In this document: piece by piece, positions 1 through 4,502 of the stretch
Numbering within the stretch: the first letter of the stretch is position 1
Layout: every line of letters starts with the position of its first letter
NCBI GenBank assembly: GCA_016282055.1
Contig: JAEEJT010000039.1
Span: 1 to 6,893, forward strand
Length of the DNA: 6,893 nucleotides
DNA from: Bacilli bacterium
Lineage (GTDB): Bacteria > Bacillota_I > Bacilli_A > ML615J-28 > CAG-698
Reading direction: 5' to 3'
Made by a program: the position numbers and the translations under genes
Notes under the pieces: model-generated
Databases searched by the model: none
What the model saw: only the letters and a program-made list of their open reading frames with translations
What the model was told of the DNA's origin: nothing

Positions 1-122
1 ATAATTATGATTTTTCTTTTTCTTATGGTGTTGTTCAATACGATGATTCTATTGAAAGTGTTCAACATTTAATTAATTTAAGTGATATAAAAATGTATGA
101 AATGAAAAACAAGCATAAATAA
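1..122 (+). CDS. C-terminal end of a GGDEF-like (diguanylate cyclase) protein, partial
   Basis: This reading frame is open from the left edge (first full codon at 3) to TAA at 120-122, giving 39 visible residues. The segment FSFSYGVVQYDDSIESVQHL followed by a SDIKMYEMKNK stretch fits the end of GGDEF domains. There a beta strand 'S.GVa.y' precedes an acidic loop, a helix, and the closing 'aD.aMYeaK..g.n' helix. Proteins of this family make cyclic di-GMP from GTP at the inner membrane or in the cytosol. The GGDEF active-site loop lies outside the window, so catalytic competence cannot be judged, and a degenerate domain is possible. The other two frames are less convincing: one has early stops and the other encodes a run of hydrophobic residues without family resemblance. 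The 3' codons form the left arm of the terminator. Confidence 0.65.
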   Translation, partial: NYDFSFSYGVVQYDDSIESVQHLINLSDIKMYEMKNKHK

Positions 123-137
123 TATGCTTGTTTTTTT
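105..137 (+). terminator. Intrinsic terminator after the GGDEF-like gene
   Basis: A perfect 13-bp stem (105-117 with 123-135, core ACAAGCATA/TATGCTTGT) has a 5-nt AATAA loop and a run of seven T at 131-137. The stop codon TAA (120-122) lies in the loop, so the last codons of the gene are part of the hairpin. It separates the upstream gene from the promoter at 144-152. Confidence 0.85.
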
Positions 138-143
138 GTTTTA

Positions 144-152
144 TGATATAAT
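144..152 (+). promoter_or_regulatory. Extended -10 promoter for the amidase lipoprotein gene
   Basis: TATAAT at 147-152 is preceded by TG at 144-145 with one base between, which is the extended -10 form TGnTATAAT. No good -35 is seen at the right distance; the region there is the terminator stem and T-tract. That suits an extended -10 promoter, which depends less on a -35. The start site would be near 158-160, leaving a leader of about 22 nt. Two purine-rich Shine-Dalgarno candidates precede ATG 182: AAGGA at 171-175 (6-nt spacing, preferred) and AGGA at 178-181 (too close). Confidence 0.6.
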
Positions 153-181
153 TAGGTTAGATATTAAAGAAAGGAAAAGGA

Positions 182-643
182 ATGTTCAAAAAAGTTTTTT
201 TATTTTTTATTTTTGGCTTAATTTTTTGTTTTTTTGGATGTGATACTAAAAAAGAAATCTCAATTGGTAAAGATACAATTGAGATTACTTGTGGTGAGTC
301 TATTGATCTTGAAATAACAAAGAATTTTGATGATGATGTTTTTGTTGAGTCTGATAATGATAATATTAAAGTGGAAGGCTGTAAGGTTACTGGAGTTACT
401 CCTGGTAAAAGTACTCTTACTATCAAAAGTGAGAAAAATGATGTAAAACTTACAGTTGATGTTACTGTAAAGTACATTGAAAAAAGTCTTTCTATTGATG
501 GATTATTAAATGAATTAATTTATCTTGATAATTATTTTAATGAAGATGTAAGTTATAAAGTTGATGATAATCTTTATGTTACTTATGATCAACTTAATAA
601 AAGTTTAAACTTTTCTAAAGAAGGTAATTATAAAGTTTATTGA
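182..643 (+). CDS. Lipoprotein N-terminal piece with Big2-like domain, ended by in-frame TGA
   Basis: This 153-residue frame has a lipoprotein signal peptide: positive charges at K3-K4, a Phe-rich hydrophobic core (residues 5-18) and a lipobox CFFGC with C20 as the lipidated residue. The -3 position is Phe rather than the usual Leu; Gly at -1 is typical. Residues about 25-97 resemble a bacterial Ig-like Big2 domain, with the telltale 'V.GVTPGKSTLTIKS' strand. From about residue 100 a second beta-rich module starts (KVDDNLYVTYDQ...) and is cut by TGA at 641-643. The start at 182 is supported by AAGGA at 171-175 and the promoter upstream. The downstream coding frame continues in the same phase after the TGA, so this is most likely the N-terminal part of one longer wall-active lipoprotein. 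As a separate product it would be a small lipoprotein with a broken second domain. Confidence 0.75.
   Translation: MFKKVFLFFIFGLIFCFFGCDTKKEISIGKDTIEITCGESIDLEITKNFDDDVFVESDNDNIKVEGCKVTGVTPGKSTLTIKSEKNDVKLTVDVTVKYIEKSLSIDGLLNELIYLDNYFNEDVSYKVDDNLYVTYDQLNKSLNFSKEGNYKVY
641..643 (+). other. In-frame TGA inside the amidase lipoprotein gene
   Basis: TGA lies between codons KVY and YSETT of one continuous phase. It is one base from TGG (Trp), CGA/AGA (Arg), GGA (Gly), TCA (Ser), TTA (Leu) and TGT/TGC (Cys). A Trp here, giving KVYWYSETT, would suit an Ig-domain strand. No ribosome binding site is present between it and ATG 659; the intervening bases are GATATTCAGAAACAACA. Confidence 0.8.
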
Positions 644-658
644 TATTCAGAAACAACA

Positions 659-3412
659 ATGTATGAAGTTACTATTAATATCACTAAAAATGTAACTTTA
701 AGTATAAGTTTAGATAGTGAATATGAAGTTGGAACAAGACTTAAGGTTCCAGTTCAATCGACTTGTTTAACAGATGATCCTATTTGGAGATCTAGTGATA
801 CTAGTGTTGCTACAATATCTAACTATGGATTTTTAGTGGTATTGGCTCCAGGAACTGTTACTATTACAGCAAGTTATGAAGGTATTGAATCTGAAGCTAC
901 TTTTACAGCTATACCTGAAAAATACTTTTCAATTAAACAATTGTCAAAAGCATATATTGGCAAGACTTATCAAATTAGTTGTGAGTTTTTTAATCTAAAA
1001 GAAGATGATGATAGAACTGTTACATATGAAGTTGATAAACCAAGTGTTGCAACTATTACTTCTTCAGGACAACTAACTATTATTAGTGAAGGACAAGTTA
1101 ATGTGATTGCAACATGGAATTCTAAAAAGGAATACATGAATGTTTATTGTCGAGTTGAACCTGATCAATTAATTTTAGATTATAATGGTGGTTATGATGA
1201 AACTCTATTAAAAACATCAATACTTGCTGGAAGTTTAAAAATAACTAAATATGATGCTAATTTCTGGAGTTTATATAGTAGTGAAGTTTTTATTTACAGT
1301 AGTGCTTCAGATCCTAAACCTACATTTTCTGACAGAATATATATAGGTCGTGATAGTGAAACTAATTTTTGGGTTGTTAAGGATATTATAACAACAGGTG
1401 CATCAAAATGGCCTGAAGGTGCTGAATATGTTATTATAATTTCTAATTCTAATAAAAGTTTTTCATCACTTAGTGCTAATTCTACGAAAAAAATACAAAC
1501 TGGCTATTATGTTTTCTTTGATGGTGAATTTCTTACTGCAGGTAGCAAACCTGTAACTGCTAGTTTTCATAATCCTACTCCACAAAGTTATATAAGACAT
1601 TTTACTTCATCAACATTTAAAGAACCAGTATTACCTGTTCCACGTAGATTTGGATATACATTTGAGGGTTGGTTTGATGAAAATAATGTAAAATATGAAA
1701 GAATTGAATCTATTTCTGGTGAAACTATTTTAACTGCTAAATGGGGTGAAATTAATCCTGTTACAGGAATTGATGTTAAAAGCTTTGATACTGATGTAAT
1801 TTGTGGAACTGAATTTGATATTAATGCATCAGTTGTTCCAAGTGATGCTCGTTATACTACAATTTTATATTCTAGTAGTGATGAAAAAGTATTAACGGTT
1901 ACTCCTAATGGACATGTTAAAACTCTTAATAGTGGAACTTGTGTTATTACTATTAAAGATATTTTAGAAAAGTTTGTATTAGAATATGAAGTTAATGTAG
2001 TTCCTGATTATCAATTTGATGTCATATTTGATGAAAAATATAGTGGTGTATTAGAAGTTGGAGATACTTTAGAATTATCAACATATTTCTATAACGGTAT
2101 TGAGAGCAAACCTGTTAGTGTTAATACAACTGGTGATATTTTAAGTATTAATAATATGACTATTACAGCTTTAACTGAAGGCTCTCAAAATGTTGTGTTA
2201 ACTTATGGTGATTATTCTTTAACTTTCTGTGTTGTTGTAAGAAATAAATCTAATGAAACTAAAGTAGATGAGGTTTTAAATTTATTAATTGAAAACAACT
2301 TTGGTAAAGTTCAATGCGGAAATGTTTGTTTATATAATGATGGAAATAAACGTGTTTATACTGGTGCTTATGGATCGGTTAATAGATATTTATTTGATTC
2401 ATTAAATATTAATACTGATTATAGAACTACTGCAACTAATAATACTAGTGGTCATAAGGATAGAACTAGTCAAATGGGTGGAATAGAATTTGTTACTGTT
2501 CATGATACAGCAACATTAACTGGAACTGCAAGAGATGTTGCAAGTTATATGGCATCTGGAGAAACTAGTATTCATTATGTTGTTGGTAATAAACAAGTAT
2601 ATGCTGTTGTTCCTGAAAATTATGTTGCATATCACGCTGGTGATGGTACAGGAGTAATGTTTAGTTGGAATGCTACTGGTATAATGAAAGTAGATGATAA
2701 TGATCCTGTATTTGGTGTAACTAAACAAAATTCAACTTATTATTTCTCTATTAATAATCAAAAGACTAAAGTGACTTGCCCTTATATTTCAAGTATTGTT
2801 CCTAGTACAAGTTTATTTACTAATTTAGGACCAACATGGACTGTTAAAAATGGTGAATATTATATTGGAACAATGTATTATAATGATACTTACAAAAAGA
2901 TAAGTAGTCATGGTGGAAATAATAACTCTATTGGTATTGAAAGTTGTGTTAATACAAGTGGGGATATTTATGATACATGGCAAAGACTTGCTAAACTTGT
3001 TGCTGATATTTTAATCAGAAATAATCTTGATTTAAGTCGTGTTAAACAACATAATACTTTTAGTGGTAAAAATTGTCCTCAAAATATTATTGCTGCAGGT
3101 AATTGGGATGATTTTATGGATATGGTTAAGATTAATTATATTCTTCAAAAGAATTATAGTGATGTTAATATATCAATGGTATCTAATAATACTTCAATTG
3201 TTGATAACACAGGAAGAGTTATTAATCCTCCAAGAGTAACAACAACTGTTTCTTATACAATTACTTGTTCATGTGGTGGTGTTTCAAAATCAATTACATT
3301 AAATAGTATTGTTAAAGGTAGTGATTTATGGACTTCATGGAATGGAGAATTTAAATCTAATATAATCTGGAATAATGGTAAATTTGATATTTCAGAGAAG
3401 AAGATGTTATAA
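659..3412 (+). CDS. Ig-like (Big2)/InlB-repeat N-acetylmuramoyl-L-alanine amidase, C-terminal piece
   Basis: A 917-residue frame. Approximate modules: Big2-like Ig domains at 13-85 and 91-166, each with the 'D.SVATI...G....PG.VTI.A' signature; an unassigned beta-rich region at 168-300; an InlB B-repeat-like module at 318-362 (GYTFEGWFDENN...LTAKW); Big2-like domains at 366-448 and 453-528; an amidase domain at about 605-835; and a C-terminal beta-rich module at 836-917. The amidase carries the T7-lysozyme/PGRP zinc pattern: H615 (FVTVHDTA), Y640 (SIHYVV), H798, K804 and C806 (QHNTFSGKNCP). The H..K..C spacing matches H122/K128/C130 of T7 lysozyme. The family cleaves the bond between muramic acid and L-Ala of the stem peptide. 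About 180 residues separate the two His ligands, versus about 105 in T7 lysozyme, so there is an insertion. ATG 659 has no Shine-Dalgarno and no signal peptide, so it is probably not the true start. There is no LPXTG sorting motif. Confidence 0.8.
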   Translation: MYEVTINITKNVTLSISLDSEYEVGTRLKVPVQSTCLTDDPIWRSSDTSVATISNYGFLVVLAPGTVTITASYEGIESEATFTAIPEKYFSIKQLSKAYIGKTYQISCEFFNLKEDDDRTVTYEVDKPSVATITSSGQLTIISEGQVNVIATWNSKKEYMNVYCRVEPDQLILDYNGGYDETLLKTSILAGSLKITKYDANFWSLYSSEVFIYSSASDPKPTFSDRIYIGRDSETNFWVVKDIITTGASKWPEGAEYVIIISNSNKSFSSLSANSTKKIQTGYYVFFDGEFLTAGSKPVTASFHNPTPQSYIRHFTSSTFKEPVLPVPRRFGYTFEGWFDENNVKYERIESISGETILTAKWGEINPVTGIDVKSFDTDVICGTEFDINASVVPSDARYTTILYSSSDEKVLTVTPNGHVKTLNSGTCVITIKDILEKFVLEYEVNVVPDYQFDVIFDEKYSGVLEVGDTLELSTYFYNGIESKPVSVNTTGDILSINNMTITALTEGSQNVVLTYGDYSLTFCVVVRNKSNETKVDEVLNLLIENNFGKVQCGNVCLYNDGNKRVYTGAYGSVNRYLFDSLNINTDYRTTATNNTSGHKDRTSQMGGIEFVTVHDTATLTGTARDVASYMASGETSIHYVVGNKQVYAVVPENYVAYHAGDGTGVMFSWNATGIMKVDDNDPVFGVTKQNSTYYFSINNQKTKVTCPYISSIVPSTSLFTNLGPTWTVKNGEYYIGTMYYNDTYKKISSHGGNNNSIGIESCVNTSGDIYDTWQRLAKLVADILIRNNLDLSRVKQHNTFSGKNCPQNIIAAGNWDDFMDMVKINYILQKNYSDVNISMVSNNTSIVDNTGRVINPPRVTTTVSYTITCSCGGVSKSITLNSIVKGSDLWTSWNGEFKSNIIWNNGKFDISEKKML

Positions 3413-3416
3413 AGAA

Positions 3417-3460
3417 AGAGACTAAGTACGAGAAAGTACTTAGTCTCTATTTTTTATTTT
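3417..3460 (+). terminator. Intrinsic terminator between convergent genes, probably bidirectional
   Basis: A perfect 13-bp stem (3417-3429 with 3436-3448, core GAGACTAAGTAC/GTACTTAGTCTC) has a 6-nt GAGAAA loop. It is followed on the plus strand by ATTTTTTATTTT. It starts only 4 bases after the amidase stop. On the minus strand the sequence beyond the stem reads CTTTCTTTAT, a weaker U-rich tract, so the same hairpin probably also ends the convergent metalloregulator transcript, whose stop is at 3454-3456. The T-rich tail overlaps the end of that gene. Confidence 0.85.
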
Positions 3461-3816
3461 CCAAAATGTTTTTTTATTGCATTATATGTTTCTTCAGATA
3501 GGTCATGCTCTAATTTACATGCATCTCTTAATGCAATATCAGGATCAACTCCTAATTCAATAAATATTTGACTTAGAATATTATGTCTATCATACATTTT
3601 ATTTGCAATTTGTAAACCAGCTTCAGTTAATTCAATGTTTCCATTAGAGTCAATAGTAATGTAATTATTTTCTCTTAGGTTTTTCATTGCTCTTGAAATA
3701 CTTGGTTTTGAATAGTTCATAGAATTTGCTATATCAAGTGATATAACCTTTCCATTCTTTTGTTTAAGTATTAAAATTCTTTCTAAATAGTCTTCACTTG
3801 ATTCGTAAATCTTCAT
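3454..3816 (-). CDS. Short DtxR/MntR-family metal-dependent transcriptional repressor
   Basis: A 120-residue cytoplasmic regulator. Residues about 5-65 form the N-terminal winged helix (EDYLERILIL, then a helix-turn-helix around SLDIANSMNYSKPSISRAMKNL, then wing ITIDSNGNIELTEAG). Residues 66-120 are the metal-binding and dimerisation helices (YDRHNILSQIF, DACKLEHDLSEE). Candidate metal ligands are D9, E12, H78, C100, E103 and H104. C100/E103/H104 match the Cys-x-x-Glu-His set of iron-sensing DtxR/IdeR, while D9 is like the Asp of manganese-sensing MntR. There is no C-terminal SH3-like domain, so its length is that of MntR-type members. With bound metal such proteins bind palindromic operators and repress uptake genes. 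It is divergent from the feo operon, so feo is the obvious target and ferrous iron the likely signal (inference). ATG 3816 is preceded by GGTGA with 4-nt spacing. Confidence 0.9.
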   Translation of the reverse strand: MKIYESSEDYLERILILKQKNGKVISLDIANSMNYSKPSISRAMKNLRENNYITIDSNGNIELTEAGLQIANKMYDRHNILSQIFIELGVDPDIALRDACKLEHDLSEETYNAIKKHFGK

Positions 3817-3831
3817 ATTATCACCATTTTT

Positions 3832-3860
3832 ATTTTATCATATATAGTTTTTATTATCAA
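3832..3860 (-). promoter_or_regulatory. Candidate promoter of the metalloregulator gene
   Basis: Read on the minus strand, TTGATA (3855-3860) and TAAAAT (3832-3837) are separated by exactly 17 bp. The start would fall near 3825, giving a very short leader of about 9 nt that barely includes the GGTGA site. This is the best match in the gap but the short leader lowers confidence. No GTTAG/CTAAC operator overlaps it, so autoregulation through the feo-type box is not evident here. Confidence 0.4.
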
Positions 3861-3898
3861 TTAAGAAAACATTTTCATGACATTTTCTTATTTTTTCT

Positions 3899-3927
3899 TT
3901 GACAAATTATTGAATAAAGTATATAAT
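3899..3927 (+). promoter_or_regulatory. feoA: Consensus promoter of the feo operon
   Basis: TTGACA at 3899-3904 and TATAAT at 3922-3927 are both exact consensus hexamers with the optimal 17-bp spacer. Transcription should start near 3934, leaving a leader of about 110 nt before feoA. Such a strong core promoter needs a repressor to be switched off, which fits the inverted repeat immediately downstream. Confidence 0.9.
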
Positions 3928-3934
3928 AATTATG

Positions 3935-3954
3935 TAGTTAGCAAGAGCTAACTA
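3935..3954 (+). promoter_or_regulatory. Operator 1: GTTAG-N6-CTAAC repeat at the feo start site
   Basis: An 8-bp perfect inverted repeat TAGTTAGC-AAGA-GCTAACTA begins 7 bases after the -10 box and covers the predicted start site. That is a classic position for a repressor that blocks RNA polymerase. The half-sites GTTAG and CTAAC recur in the leader at 3984-4026 and resemble the core of the known DtxR box (TTAGGTTAGSCTAACCTAA). The divergent DtxR-family protein is the likely ligand (inference). As RNA it could form a hairpin, but the nearest T-run (3967-3974) is 12 bases away, so it does not look like a terminator. Confidence 0.7.
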
Positions 3955-3983
3955 TCATTAAAATAATTTTTTTTACTCATATA

Positions 3984-4026
3984 GTTAGTTAAGGCTAACT
4001 TATACTTAAGTTAGCCTACTACTAAC
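3984..4026 (+). promoter_or_regulatory. Operators 2 and 3: paired DtxR-box-like repeats in the feo leader
   Basis: Two further GTTAG/CTAAC units lie head to head. Unit 2 (3984-3999) is GTTAG-N6-CTAAC. Unit 3 (4010-4026) is GTTAG-N7-CTAAC and is nearly the reverse complement of unit 2. The 19 bases from 3985 match the DtxR box TTAGGTTAGSCTAACCTAA at 15 positions. The two units also form one long hairpin: an 11-bp stem AGGCTAACTTA (3992-4002) with TAAGTTAGCCT (4007-4017), TACT loop, and an outer 6-bp stem 3984-3989 with 4021-4026. It ends 6 bases before the feoA ribosome site AAGGAG (4033-4038). It could act as DNA operators, as an RNA element near the ribosome site, or both. There is no T-tract after it, so it is not a terminator. 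Confidence 0.65.
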
Positions 4027-4044
4027 GAAAAGAAGGAGATTATT

Positions 4045-4257
4045 ATGCCATTAGTATTTGCACCAATTAATAAAAAATTAGAGATCATTAAAATATCATC
4101 TGATGAGGTTACTAAGAGACATTTACAAAATTTGGGTTTTGTTATTGGTGGAGAATTAGAAGTTTTGTCATCATCTAATGGTGATCTTATAGTTAAACTT
4201 AAAGATAGTAGATTAGCACTTGATAAAAATACTGCATTAAAGATTATGGTTAGATAG
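4045..4257 (+). CDS. feoA: FeoA-family protein 1 (ferrous iron transport accessory, SH3-like)
   Basis: A 70-residue cytosolic protein forming a single FeoA/SH3-like beta-barrel. The pattern 'IIKISSDEVTKRHLQNLGFV.GGELEVLSS..GDLIVKLKDSRLALDKNTALKIMV' is the FeoA fold: an RHL.NLG helix, a 'G..' turn, and the closing 'D.R.ALD...A..I.V' strand. It lacks the APLGDP loop of classical FeoA. This variant is the form commonly found as the first of two feoA genes in clostridial-type feo operons. FeoA proteins are thought to modulate the FeoB channel rather than carry iron. The start is fixed by AAGGAG (4033-4038) with 6-nt spacing. The stop is TAG, and its last two bases form part of the next gene's ribosome site. 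Confidence 0.88.
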   Translation: MPLVFAPINKKLEIIKISSDEVTKRHLQNLGFVIGGELEVLSSSNGDLIVKLKDSRLALDKNTALKIMVR

Positions 4258-4269
4258 GAGTTTTATTTT

Positions 4270-4500
4270 ATGGATAAGTATTTAAATGAGTTTTCGATTA
4301 ATGAAGAAGGGATTGTCAAAAAAGTAGAAGCAGAAGGAAAAATTCGTAGAAGATTATTTGACATGGGTGTTACTGCAAATACACCTATAAAACTTAAAAA
4401 GATTGCTCCATTAGGAGATCCTATTGAAGTTGTGATTAGAAACTATGAATTAACTTTAAGAAAGGAAGAAGCCTGCAAGGTTTTAATGGAGGTTAGATAA
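4270..4500 (+). CDS. feoA: FeoA-family protein 2 (classical FeoA)
   Basis: A 76-residue protein with the textbook FeoA signature: 'EGIVKKVEAEGKIRRRLFDMG' (RRL.DMG helix), then KKIAPLGDPIEVVIRNYELTLR with the conserved APLGDP loop and 'R.YEL.LRKEEA' end. It is cytosolic, an SH3-like barrel, and the probable regulatory partner of FeoB. AGGAG at 4256-4260 overlaps the stop of the preceding gene, with 9-nt spacing to ATG 4270, so the two feoA genes are co-transcribed and probably translationally linked. Its own last codons contain GGAGG (4488-4492), the ribosome site of feoB. Divergence from the first FeoA suggests distinct roles rather than a recent duplication. Confidence 0.93.
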   Translation: MDKYLNEFSINEEGIVKKVEAEGKIRRRLFDMGVTANTPIKLKKIAPLGDPIEVVIRNYELTLRKEEACKVLMEVR

Positions 4501-4502
4501 TT

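Larger units (their letters stand above)
182..3412 (+). pseudogene. Full-length Big2/amidase lipoprotein frame interrupted by one TGA (641-643)
   Basis: The frame at 182 and the frame at 659 are in the same phase, with a single TGA between them and only five codons (YSETT) before the next ATG. Ignoring the TGA gives 1076 codons: lipoprotein signal, Ig-like modules, InlB-type repeat, zinc amidase and a C-terminal Ig-like module. The module spanning the break (about residues 100-180 of the joined frame) is a plausible continuous Ig fold, KVDDNLYVTYDQ before the break and MYEVTINITK after it. Only the joined frame gives the amidase an export signal and a start with a good ribosome site. Three readings remain: a nonsense mutation (pseudogene), a sequencing or assembly error, or TGA read as an amino acid. 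All of the roughly 29 Trp codons visible elsewhere in the window are TGG, and the other six gene ends are TAA or TAG. The sequence alone cannot separate these readings. Confidence 0.55.

Noticed and set aside
157..477. Minus-strand open frame of 106 codons
   Set aside because: It lies opposite the well-supported lipoprotein gene, is Ser/Leu/Phe/Ile-rich as expected for an antisense frame, and has no family resemblance.
641..643. TGA as a selenocysteine codon
   Set aside because: I see no obvious SECIS-like hairpin just after the TGA, and Ig-like wall proteins are not known selenoproteins. A mutation or Trp decoding is simpler.
2516..2728. Minus-strand open frame of 70 codons
   Set aside because: It lies opposite the conserved amidase domain, has no ribosome site, and has an Ile/Ser/Tyr composition typical of an antisense shadow.
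3039..3239. Plus-strand open frame of 66 codons in another phase
   Set aside because: It overlaps the amidase zinc motif H..K..C in the main frame; the Ile/Leu-rich product is an out-of-frame artefact of AT-rich codons.
3935..3974. Operator 1 hairpin plus T-run as a leader terminator
   Set aside because: The eight T at 3967-3974 start 12 bases after the stem, too far for an intrinsic terminator.
4001..4006. TATACT as a second feo -10 box
   Set aside because: No acceptable -35 lies 16-18 bp upstream, and the bases are accounted for by the inverted repeat; the perfect promoter at 3899-3927 suffices.
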